DNA of 17,544 nt. Origin: an uncultured Lachnospiraceae bacterium (GTDB lineage: Bacteria > Bacillota > Clostridia > Lachnospirales > Lachnospiraceae). Each line of letters begins with the position of its first letter. The first letter of the stretch is position 1. The stretch spans positions 1-17,544 of the forward strand of contig CAKRTC010000035.1 in the NCBI GenBank assembly GCA_934402055.1, read 5' to 3'. A program made the position numbers and the translations under genes. Below are positions 6,718 through 14,800 of the stretch, piece after piece. The notes under the pieces are model-generated. The model saw only the letters and a list, made by a program, of their open reading frames with translations. It was not told where the DNA came from and did not search any database.

Positions 6718-8412
6718 TCACTCAACTGCATTTACAAGCTCAAGCACAGCATCCCTGATCTCGGAATTGACATTAAGCGCCTGCTCTCTCGTATCCTGCT
6801 TAGAGTAAAAATAAAACTTGATCTTAGGTTCCGTTCCGCTCGGGCGTATCGCAAACCATGATTCGTTATCAAGCTCAAACTTAAGTGCATTTGTAGGAGC
6901 AAGCTCCTTATAGCCTTCTTTATAATCGATAACTTTGACCACCTTATATCCGGCTATCTCCTTAGGAGCTTCGTTTCTTACGGCACTCATCATGCGCTTA
7001 ATACGCTCTTCACCGCTGATGCCTTCGAGTACGATATTAGGCTCATCCTCGGCAAAGGCACCGTACTTCGCATAGATATCCTGCAATACCTCCCACAGCG
7101 TTTTGCCCTGTTTTTTGTAAAATGCAGCCGCTTCCGCTATAAGCATTCCTGCCGAAATACCGTCCTTATCTCTGATATCCTCACAGGCGGCATAGCCTAC
7201 CGACTCCTCATAAGCAAAGAGGTATTTGTAGCCATGCTCATGCAGATAAGGCACCTTGCCGCTTAAATTCTTGAAGCCTGTAAGCGTCTCGAACACGGTA
7301 ACGCCGTAATGCCCGGCGATAATATCGCATAAGTTTGATGTGACTATAGATCTTATCACGGCTCCGTTATCCGGCAAAGTTCCCGCAGTCTTATGCCCCT
7401 CAAGTATATAATTGACCAATATATAACCTGTCTGATTGCCGTTAAGAGGTATATAGCTGCCATCTGCATCCCTTATCTCTATGGCAAAGCGATCCGCATC
7501 AGGATCCGTTGCCATCAGAAATTCCGCACCGCAGCGCTTACCGTATTCCTCCGCAAGCTTAAATGCCTTGGGATCCTCCGGATTAGGGTATCCCACTGTG
7601 GTGAAATCAGGATCCGGTTCCTCCTGCTCCTTAACTATCTGCCATGCCGTAAAGCCTCTGTCCTTAAGCATCTGTCTGAACGGTATCGAGCCGCAGCCGT
7701 TAAGCGATGTGTACACAAAAGGAATGTCCAGCGCAAGCTCGTCTCCCTCGTGTATTGCAACAGATTCTATCTTATCGAGATATTCTCTGTCATACTCCTC
7801 ACCGAGTATGCTGATGCTTCCTTTGGAAACAAAGGCAGCATAGTCTCCGGTATGAACACCCTTCCACATATCGACAGCATTGATATATCCTGTCATCTCA
7901 TCCGCAAGGCTGCTTGATACCTGACACCCGTCGGCTCCGTATACCTTATATCCGTTATACTCCTTTGGATTATGCGAAGCCGTTATATTGACTCCGGCAT
8001 AGGTCTTAAGCCTGCGAACCATATACGCAAGCTCAGGCGTAGGTCTTAAATCCGGAAATGTATATACCTTTATACCGTTTGCCGCAAATATCCCTGCTGC
8101 AAGCTCGGCAAATTCCTTAGAAAAATGTCTCGGATCGTGTGCTATAACGACACCGCGTTCCATTGCCTCATTGCCGTGTGCCTTGATATAATCCGCTATT
8201 CCCTGTGTTGCTTTGCCGACTGTCAGGCGATTCATGCGGTTTGTTCCGGCACCCGTCTTGCCGCGCAGTCCTGCTGTACCGAAAGCAAGCTCCTTGTAGA
8301 AACGTTCCTCTATGTCAGTTTCATCATCCCTTATCGCAATAAGCTCGGCCTTAAGCGGATCGTCAGCATCAAGCTTATCAAGCCACTCTTTGTAAACTTC
8401 AGCAGATCTCAT
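6718..8412 (-). CDS. Phosphoglucomutase/phosphomannomutase (alpha-D-phosphohexomutase)
   Basis: This cytoplasmic enzyme interconverts hexose 1- and 6-phosphates (glucose or mannose), linking glycolysis to glycogen and cell-envelope sugar synthesis. The 564-aa length fits the Firmicute PgcA/Pgm2-like branch. Motifs in order: FGTAGLRG (44-51), catalytic phosphoserine loop TASHNPKEYNGYK (144-156, Ser146), metal-binding DPDADR (303-308), sugar-binding YEESVGY (401-407) and phosphate-binding RPSGTEPKIKFY (523-534). All four active-site loops are intact. The start ATG at 8412 begins MRSAEVYKEWL, with a purine-rich GGGAGAGTGAGAAG ahead of it. It lies 67 bases after trxA, so probably belongs to the same transcript. 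Glucose versus mannose specificity cannot be read from sequence alone, so no symbol is given. Confidence 0.95.
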   Translation of the reverse strand: MRSAEVYKEWLDKLDADDPLKAELIAIRDDETDIEERFYKELAFGTAGLRGKTGAGTNRMNRLTVGKATQGIADYIKAHGNEAMERGVVIAHDPRHFSKEFAELAAGIFAANGIKVYTFPDLRPTPELAYMVRRLKTYAGVNITASHNPKEYNGYKVYGADGCQVSSSLADEMTGYINAVDMWKGVHTGDYAAFVSKGSISILGEEYDREYLDKIESVAIHEGDELALDIPFVYTSLNGCGSIPFRQMLKDRGFTAWQIVKEQEEPDPDFTTVGYPNPEDPKAFKLAEEYGKRCGAEFLMATDPDADRFAIEIRDADGSYIPLNGNQTGYILVNYILEGHKTAGTLPDNGAVIRSIVTSNLCDIIAGHYGVTVFETLTGFKNLSGKVPYLHEHGYKYLFAYEESVGYAACEDIRDKDGISAGMLIAEAAAFYKKQGKTLWEVLQDIYAKYGAFAEDEPNIVLEGISGEERIKRMMSAVRNEAPKEIAGYKVVKVIDYKEGYKELAPTNALKFELDNESWFAIRPSGTEPKIKFYFYSKQDTREQALNVNSEIRDAVLELVNAVE

Positions 8413-8479
8413 ATCTTCTCACTCTCCCGCATATCATCCCGCTTGTCCATGTCTGCATCCTATATATCATGTGACCGCT

Positions 8480-8785
8480 TCAGAGCTTCGCTTCTATCTC
8501 TTCCTTGGATACAAAGCCTATTATCTTATCTGCAAGCTCTCCATGCTTATATATAAGCACTGTAGGTATGCTTACTATCCTGAATTCCTGAGCCAGAGAC
8601 ATAAGCTCATCCACATTTACCTTGCCGACAAGCACATCTGCTTTCTCTGCCTCAATGCTCTCGATGACCGGCGAGATCATCTTGCACGGTCCGCACCAAT
8701 CCGCATAAAAATCAATAAGTACTGTCTTATCCTTAACAGCTGTAAGCTTATCAAATGCTTCTCTTGTTTTTATTCTCTCTGCCAT
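8480..8785 (-). CDS. trxA: Thioredoxin
   Basis: This small cytoplasmic dithiol-disulfide carrier reduces target proteins. It is 101 aa, typical for thioredoxin (about 105). The active site is DFYADWCGPCK, with redox cysteines C31 and C34. The cis-proline is P74 in VSIPTVLIY, and the C-terminal helix ends SKEEIEAKL. A GAAAGGAC ribosome site lies upstream of the ATG. The FTR-like gene ends 32 bases upstream on the same strand, suggesting that ferredoxin rather than NADPH could reduce this thioredoxin. No NADPH-thioredoxin reductase is in the window. Confidence 0.97.
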   Translation of the reverse strand: MAERIKTREAFDKLTAVKDKTVLIDFYADWCGPCKMISPVIESIEAEKADVLVGKVNVDELMSLAQEFRIVSIPTVLIYKHGELADKIIGFVSKEEIEAKL

Positions 8786-8817
8786 AATAAAGCTGTCCTT
8801 TCTAAAACCGATAGGTC

Positions 8818-9018
8818 TTATTTATTATCCTTATAGTATAACATACAATGGCAATAGCCCTCGAAATTCGGATCGGCTATCTGGTCTCTGAATTCCTTGC
8901 ACATGCACTTTGTATCCTCGTTCGTCTCAAGACGACATGGGCAATATCCGCCGCGTTTTTTAAGTCCTTCTCTGATCGTCTTGACGATCTCGGCATCCTC
9001 ATTAAGTCTGACACTCAT
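8818..9018 (-). CDS. Ferredoxin-thioredoxin-reductase catalytic-chain-like protein
   Basis: The protein is predicted to pass electrons from ferredoxin to a thioredoxin disulfide through a [4Fe-4S] cluster. It is 66 aa from the ATG at 9018. That start is chosen because AAGGAGG lies 7 bases upstream; an in-frame GTG at 9024 is too close to it. Three CxC motifs are visible: CPC (26-28), CMC (38-40) and CHC (56-58). In the FTR family they supply four cluster ligands and the active disulfide; by that pattern C28 and C58 would be the redox pair here. The spacing is CPC-x9-CMC-x15-CHC, against CPC-x16-CPC-x8-CHC in plant and cyanobacterial enzymes, with the same overall span. No variable subunit is nearby. 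trxA follows 32 bases downstream, supporting the assignment. Confidence 0.82.
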   Translation of the reverse strand: MSVRLNEDAEIVKTIREGLKKRGGYCPCRLETNEDTKCMCKEFRDQIADPNFEGYCHCMLYYKDNK

Positions 9019-9041
9019 AAACACGCCTCCTTTTTTAATAA

Positions 9042-9070
9042 ACTATAACTTGTTTTCTGCGTTTAAGCAA
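9042..9070 (-). promoter_or_regulatory. Sigma-A-type promoter for the FTR-like/trxA run
   Basis: On the minus strand TTGCTT (9065-9070) and TATAGT (9042-9047) are separated by exactly 17 bases. They lie about 25 bases before the start at 9018, so the leader would be very short. Confidence 0.7.
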
Positions 9071-9071
9071 G

Positions 9072-9141
9072 AAATACGAAAACGGCTGCACATCACCCGG
9101 TATCTCCAACACAAAAGAGGGAGCACAGGCGTGCACAGCCG
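9072..9141 (-). terminator. Candidate rho-independent terminator with a large structured loop
   Basis: In minus-strand sense CGGCTGTGCAC (9131-9141) pairs with GTGCAGCCG (9083-9091), with a 2-base bulge. A U-rich run (TTTTCGTATTTCTT) follows. It lies downstream of the malic enzyme gene and right before the FTR promoter, where a terminator is expected. The loop is long (about 39 bases), which lowers confidence. Confidence 0.4.
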
Positions 9142-9209
9142 CAGTATTTATCTGTAAATATTATGTGAGCAAATGTTAAGTAAGCATCCTATGATCACAT
9201 CATCGATAC

Positions 9210-9241
9210 GCATCTTACAGCAATATTCATAATGTAAATGC
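9210..9241 (-). repeat. Stem-loop just past the malic enzyme stop
   Basis: In minus-strand sense GCATTTACA (9233-9241) pairs with TGTAAGATGC (9210-9219), with one bulged G. It starts 8 bases after the stop. No U-tract follows, so it may be a 3' mRNA-end structure rather than a terminator. Confidence 0.3.
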
Positions 9242-9248
9242 GAGGCCT

Positions 9249-10418
9249 TTAGACTCTTGCCACCCCCGTCTTTCTCGCCGCATCTGCGGTAGCTTTGGCA
9301 ACCGCATCCTTAACTCTCGGATCAAAAGCCTTAGGAATTACATATTCCGGAGTAAGTTCCTCATCCGAAACAAGGCTTGCTATGGCATAAGCCGCAGCCT
9401 CCTTCATCTCATCATTGATCTCCGTGGCACGGACATCCAAAGCGCCTCTGAATATTCCCGGGAATACAAGCACATTGTTGATCTGGTTCGGATAGTCGGA
9501 ACGACCCGAACCAACAACTGCCGCGCCTGCTGCCTTGGAATCCTCCGGCATGATCTCCGGAACCGGATTTGCCATAGCAAATACTATTCCGTTATTCATC
9601 GAGGCTACCATCTCCTTGGTAACAAGGTTCGGACGTGATACTCCGATAAATATATCCGCACCCTTCATCGCATCGGCAAGCTTGCCGTGCTCGTGGTTAA
9701 GATTTGATATATGAGATATAGCTTCCTGACCAAAGTTAAGACCCTCGTCGCCTTCACAGATGATTCCGTTGATATCACACATAACAACATTTCCGAAGCC
9801 CATCTTGATAAGCAGGTTTCCGATAGCGATTCCTGCCGCACCTGCACCGTTGATAACGATCTTGACATCTCCCATCTTCTTGCCTGTAACCTTGATAGCA
9901 TTTATCAAAGCAGCGGCAACAACAACGGCTGTACCGTGCTGATCGTCATGGAATACGATAATGTCGCATTTCTCCTTAAGCTTCTTCTCAATCTCAAAGC
10001 ATCTCGGTGCCGCAATATCCTCAAGATTGACACCTCCGAAGGAGCCTGCAAGCAGAGCAATGGTATCAACTATAGTATCCACATCCTTACTGCGTATGCA
10101 AAGCGGAATAGCATCAACATCTCCGAATTCCTTAAAGAGCACACATTTTCCTTCCATAACAGGCATGCCTGCCTCAGGTCCGATGTCTCCGAGTCCGAGT
10201 ATAGCCGTACCGTCTGTAACAACTGCAACTGTATTCCAGCGGCGTGTAAGCTCCCAGCTCTTCTCAGGATCCTTCTCGATAGCCTTGCAGGCTTCGGCAA
10301 CACCCGGTGTATAAGCTAGTGCAAGTGCCTCAGAGCTGTCTACCTTGGCTCTTGACTTCATCTCTATCTTACCATGCAAGTCATAATGAAGCTTCAATGA
10401 TTCCTCTGCTATATTCAT
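9249..10418 (-). CDS. Malic enzyme (oxaloacetate-decarboxylating malate dehydrogenase)
   Basis: This cytoplasmic enzyme converts malate to pyruvate and CO2 with reduction of NAD(P). The 389-aa length is that of the short bacterial form. Motifs: catalytic Tyr36 in AYTPGVAEAC, Lys91 in EGKCVLFKEFGDVDA, metal ligands E133/D134 in NLEDI and D158 in FHDDQHGTA, Rossmann loop NGAGAAGIA (190-198), NPVPEI (284-289) and SDYPNQINNVLVFPGIFRGA (307-326). All expected active-site residues are present. An acidic residue (Asp215, in CDING) follows the second strand of the Rossmann fold, which hints at NAD, but cofactor choice is not settled. GGAGGAGG lies 5 bases before the ATG, and a good promoter lies at 10458-10486. 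With PPDK elsewhere in the window it could feed a malate-pyruvate-PEP route. Confidence 0.96.
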   Translation of the reverse strand: MNIAEESLKLHYDLHGKIEMKSRAKVDSSEALALAYTPGVAEACKAIEKDPEKSWELTRRWNTVAVVTDGTAILGLGDIGPEAGMPVMEGKCVLFKEFGDVDAIPLCIRSKDVDTIVDTIALLAGSFGGVNLEDIAAPRCFEIEKKLKEKCDIIVFHDDQHGTAVVVAAALINAIKVTGKKMGDVKIVINGAGAAGIAIGNLLIKMGFGNVVMCDINGIICEGDEGLNFGQEAISHISNLNHEHGKLADAMKGADIFIGVSRPNLVTKEMVASMNNGIVFAMANPVPEIMPEDSKAAGAAVVGSGRSDYPNQINNVLVFPGIFRGALDVRATEINDEMKEAAAYAIASLVSDEELTPEYVIPKAFDPRVKDAVAKATADAARKTGVARV

Positions 10419-10457
10419 AATTCCTCCTCCGTCTTATATATCTGTATCCCGAAAACA

Positions 10458-10486
10458 ATTATTACTGTAAATGCTTCCGCCGTCAA
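10458..10486 (-). promoter_or_regulatory. Sigma-A-type promoter for the malic enzyme gene
   Basis: On the minus strand TTGACG (10481-10486) and AATAAT (10458-10463) are 17 bases apart, five of six matches at each box. They lie about 40 bases before the malic enzyme ATG, within the 94-base gap after the DUF362 gene. Confidence 0.65.
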
Positions 10487-10512
10487 GTATCTTATGAGCG
10501 CAGCTTTGGCTT

Positions 10513-11712
10513 TTATAATCTGCGTACCTTTATGGCGTGCTTCGGACACATTTCCTGGCAGCAATAACAGCGTATGCATTTTCTGTAATCATAGACAGGC
10601 GGTCTGCTGCGGTCTCCCCTGACAAAATTCACTGCCTTTCCCGGCACGGGGCAATGCTCAGTGCAGATGCCGCATTTTACGCAAAGCTCCTTATCTATAT
10701 AGGGGCGTCTTGCAACCGAGGTCATAATATCCGAAAAACGGCTTAATAAGGTCTTCTTGCTGCCGTTTCTGTCCACATCGAACTTTGCATTGCCATAACG
10801 GGCAAACAATTCGTCCGGGGTAATCTGAAACTCGGCATATTCATTGCCGCCTTCCATGTGAGCGCCGGCACCGGCATCGGCTCTTACATCGATTATCTCT
10901 ATGTCCTCAAAGTGACAGCTTCCTATCCCTATATTCTCTCCCTGTACATTGGTAGGAATAAGCTCGGGGTCAAGATCCACAAGCCTGCAGAACACAGTAT
11001 CAAGTGCAACGGGATCTGTAGAAAACAGTAATACGTTCATAGCTATCGGAGTACCCGATCCCGGTCCGTTACCCTCCATGGCAACGATTCCGTCCATGAT
11101 ATGCAGTCTCGGTTTGGTACACTTATGTATATCGGCAAGCATCCTTGCAAACATGCTTGCATTTGGAAACTTTACATGTCCTTCTGCTTTGCGGTAGCCG
11201 CATACAAGGCCGTACATATTTTTGACTGCTCCGGTTATCTTCTCAAGAGCATGCGTCTTCATCTTGCTTAAGCCTATTATCGCATCACTCTCAGTCACAG
11301 CCTTGGCAAAATAAAACTGCTTTGCTGCGACTCCCTCCGGATAATCAACTAAAACCTCCTTTGACATCTCTGCAGGTCTTACACCGTATTCGTCAAATAC
11401 CTCATCGAGTCCTGCCGTCGTAACTGCAGCACTCATATGTCCGTGCCCCGGTGAATCTCCGCAGACAATATCAGCATATCCGTGTTCCTTTAATATGCGC
11501 AGCATTCCCGCAGTTACCGAAGGATGAGTTATTACAGCCTTATCGGGTTCCGATACAATCAGAAAGTTTGGCTTAACAAGTATGCTCTCATCCTTAGCTA
11601 TAAGACTCTCAATGCCGCCGATTGCAGCTATTCCGGCGCACATGGCTCTATACACTTTTTCTCTTTCGTAGCTGTCACAATACACTACGGCTACTCTTGA
11701 TTTTTCAGACAT
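10513..11712 (-). CDS. DUF362 protein with two C-terminal 4Fe-4S clusters
   Basis: This iron-sulfur protein has an unknown reaction. Residues 1-300 show the DUF362 signature: ILVKPNF (44-50), GDSPGHG (85-91), GLSKMKTHALEKITGAVKNM (147-166), DGIVAMEGNGPGSGTP (207-222) and DPVALD (233-238). The C-terminus is a two-cluster ferredoxin: C344, C347, C350, C354 and C379, C382, C385, C389, with an extra C384. No signal peptide or membrane segment is seen, so it should be cytoplasmic. A GGTGGA ribosome site precedes the ATG at 11712. It follows the twin-sensor kinase gene by 108 bases that carry two interlocked inverted repeats. Family assignment is strong; whether it serves redox enzyme maturation, electron transfer or something else cannot be told. 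Confidence 0.93.
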   Translation of the reverse strand: MSEKSRVAVVYCDSYEREKVYRAMCAGIAAIGGIESLIAKDESILVKPNFLIVSEPDKAVITHPSVTAGMLRILKEHGYADIVCGDSPGHGHMSAAVTTAGLDEVFDEYGVRPAEMSKEVLVDYPEGVAAKQFYFAKAVTESDAIIGLSKMKTHALEKITGAVKNMYGLVCGYRKAEGHVKFPNASMFARMLADIHKCTKPRLHIMDGIVAMEGNGPGSGTPIAMNVLLFSTDPVALDTVFCRLVDLDPELIPTNVQGENIGIGSCHFEDIEIIDVRADAGAGAHMEGGNEYAEFQITPDELFARYGNAKFDVDRNGSKKTLLSRFSDIMTSVARRPYIDKELCVKCGICTEHCPVPGKAVNFVRGDRSRPPVYDYRKCIRCYCCQEMCPKHAIKVRRL

Positions 11713-11739
11713 TTATATATCCACCGCTGTTAATCTATA

Positions 11740-11820
11740 TCAGGCACTCATATTAATTATCCGAATCAACACCTTTTTCCGTTATATATCGATCCGGTTA
11801 AAGTGCCTGAAAGTTGATTC
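11740..11820 (-). ncRNA. Two interlocked inverted repeats, pseudoknot-like RNA candidate
   Basis: Helix A pairs TCAGGCACT (11740-11748) with AGTGCCTGA (11802-11810). Helix B pairs GAATCAAC (11763-11770) with GTTGATTC (11813-11820). The arms alternate A-B-A'-B', which is H-type pseudoknot geometry on either strand, with connecting stretches of 14, 31 and 2 bases. The element starts right after the kinase stop codon and ends about 15 bases before the DUF362 ribosome site. It does not match a riboswitch class I can name. A protein-binding site is the alternative. Confidence 0.45.
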
Positions 11821-14800
11821 CTACAATTCTTCACGTATCCCGAAATCCTGATCCGCAATACAATACTTGAGCGCTGCGATCATTTTTCTGTCATCCAAGG
11901 GCTTTGAGAGATGTATGTTGATTCCTGCCATCTTGCTTTTTATAATATCTTCCGCAAAGGCATTTGCAGACAGCACGATAATAGGAATGCTCCATGCGTC
12001 CGGTCTCTTCAGATTTCTTATTGTCCTTGCAGCGTCCACTCCGTTTAATCTCGGCATCATGATATCCATGTAAATAACCCCGAAATATCCCGGTTCGGAT
12101 CTTTCGAATACTTCAACGGCATCCTGACCGTCTACCGCACATGTAACTTCGATCCCGTGATTTTCAAGCATGCATTTGGCTATCTCTCTGTTAAGCTCAT
12201 TATCATCTACAACAAGCGCCCTTACTCCTTCGACAGAAACATTATTGACTATGTTTTCAGCTTTGCCCTTAAACATCTCAACGTCTTGCTGATCACTTAT
12301 TTTGAAAGGAAGCTTTATGATTGCAGTTGTTCCGGCACCTTGCTCACTCTGAAGCTCTATACTTCCTCCCATTCTTTCCGCAAGCTTATCGGCAATTGCC
12401 AATCCGAGACCGGTTCCTTCATATTCGGAGCGGCTGGATACATTTTCCTGAGAGAACATATCAAAAGCATGCTTTAAAAATTCCTTACTCATGCCTATAC
12501 CATGATCCTCACAGCTAAAGGTAAATTCTACGATTCCGTCCTCAGGCTCGGATTCCTCTACCCATACGCTTATCGTACTGTCCGTAGGACTGAATTTTAT
12601 CGCATTATCGGTAATATTGGAAAGTATCCTTCCAAGGTAAATAGGATTTCCCATCACTATAGGATGCTTTACGTCCGCTTTCTTCCAGTCGACCACATAT
12701 CTTATTCCTTTTTCATTGGCTTTGCGGTCATATTTTTTATTAAGCTCACAGAGTTCCTCGACTATATTAAAGCTCATATCACGGAGCTTAAGCTCACCGC
12801 TCTGAAGCTTATTTATATCCAGCACATCATTAACCAGAGACACCAGATAGTTAAGTGCCTCCAATGCCTTGTCTCTGGCTTTCTGCTGTGTATCCTTGTC
12901 GTCTGCACACTGATCCGCAAGCTTGATCATGCCTATGACGCCGTTAAGAGGCGTGCGTATATCATGACTCATGGTTGCCAGGAAGCGGGTCTTCACCTCT
13001 GCTTCCCTCTTGGCAGCCTCGGCTTCAAAATACAGATTTTCCTCTCTCTTCTTGGCATCGCTGATGCTGCGGATCGTACAGAGTACATTGGTGACATTAC
13101 CGAAGTCATCCCTCTTCTTAACTATGAATCTAAGGCAATGCCAGTTACCGTCATTCATGCGGTACTCGGTATAGATATACTCCTCGTTCTTTAATCTCTC
13201 CGCCAGTGTCGATACATCCATAAACCGGCGTACCAATTCACGGTACTCCGGTGCCACCAGAGTATCACATACGCAGTTCAAAGCTTCTGATGCACAGCCT
13301 TCTTTTCCGGTCAGTCTGTGCATCTGCGCTTCATCATTATATATTTCCTCGAAATGATCCTCTTTAATATCGATACGACATATTGAGCAATAGCTCTTGC
13401 TGATGGCAGCAATTATCTCATATCTTAAGTTGGCCGAATCCAGTGCCTGCTTTATCTTCTCCTGATCCGCCCTTTCCTTTATAACCGCAGCCTTTAGTTT
13501 ATTATTCTTGGAATGAATATTTACACTTAACACTGCCAATACGATCACAGTGAGCACCACTATGCTTATAATGACCATGGCTATATCGGGATGCAGCTGG
13601 ACCAGAGTCCTGAGTGTTATATCTGCTGCCTGATATGAGGTATAGCCGGAGGCAATGTCCTCTATGGTTTTATCCGGCATAGAATATATAGCCTTGGTAA
13701 GTATACCTGCAAGCTCTCTGTCTATATCCTGTGTAACAACAATATTGCACCGGAATGACGGCTGATTGAGGAGCGTACACATCGTGATCCCGCTCGAATC
13801 ATCATGTACAAACTCCTGCGCCATATAATAATACACAAAAGCAGCATCAGCTTCTCCGTCCTTGACAGCCTGCATTGCCTCCTGTCTGCTCGGGTATATT
13901 ATTTTTTCCGCGTCCGGAACATAATAATCCTCGATTCCTACCGAAGCACTCTGAGCTATCGTTGCGACTTTCCGGATCTCACCTGTAAAATCGCGGCGAG
14001 TAAGCTTGGCAGACATAAACTGCATATATGGAGCGGTAACTCCCAAATGCTTCTCCTCTACCGATTTCTCATCGCCTACGGGATTATCTATCAGGAGATC
14101 ATACAGCGTCTCATCCTGTTTAACTTCGGCATAAGCTTCACCCGAATCACATATCACGAATTCATACGAAATACCTGTATACTCCGCAAGCTTACGGAAA
14201 TAGTCCGGCAGTATGCCCTTCATCTCACCGTCTTCAACAAAAGAATAGGGTCTTCTCTCCGGATCACACAAAGCTCTCAGCGGCTTATCCTTTGAGCTGT
14301 ACTCCGCGATTATCTCCTTTTCCTTATCGGTGAAATCAAGTTTTCTGATCTCATCTGTAGTGTAATAGCGATTGTACAAACCTGTAGCCCAATCGCCCTC
14401 AGCATCATTTACCTGCTCTATAGCATAATTAACTTCATCAAGCAGCTTTGTATTGCCTTTTTTTACAAGGACATAGACATTTTCACTTTCAAAGGTCTCG
14501 ACTACACGTTCATTGCTTACAGCTCTCATGGAACTTGATACCAATGCGTCTACTTCTCCGGACTGTAATGCATCCTCCATATCGTAGATCCGGTCAAAAT
14601 AAACAGCACTGTATGTAAAGCCCCGCTCTTCGGCAAAGTGCTCGAAGTCATCATTACGGGCAGTGCCTTTGAGAAATCCGATCTCAAGTCCGTCATAAGT
14701 GCTGTAGTCATACAATATCACTGAGGTATTGTCATTGCGCACGGTCAGCATGCACTCATTACTTCCTATAGGCCTTGAAAAATCAAATTTTTCTTCTCTC

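Noticed and set aside
7393..7917. Plus-strand open frame of 174 codons over the phosphohexomutase
   Set aside because: Antisense to a complete enzyme gene; no recognisable protein and no ribosome site.
9072..9165. Riboswitch or small RNA before the FTR-like gene
   Set aside because: The structured stretch lies upstream of the -35 box of that gene, so it cannot be its leader. A terminator for the preceding malic enzyme transcript is the simpler reading.
9711..10319. Plus-strand open frame of 202 codons over the malic enzyme
   Set aside because: Antisense to a gene with complete active-site motifs; no supporting signals.
12502..13194. Plus-strand open frame of 230 codons inside the twin-SBP kinase
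   Set aside because: It is antisense to a well-supported kinase coding region, has no family motifs and no ribosome site or promoter. Long antisense frames follow from codon bias.
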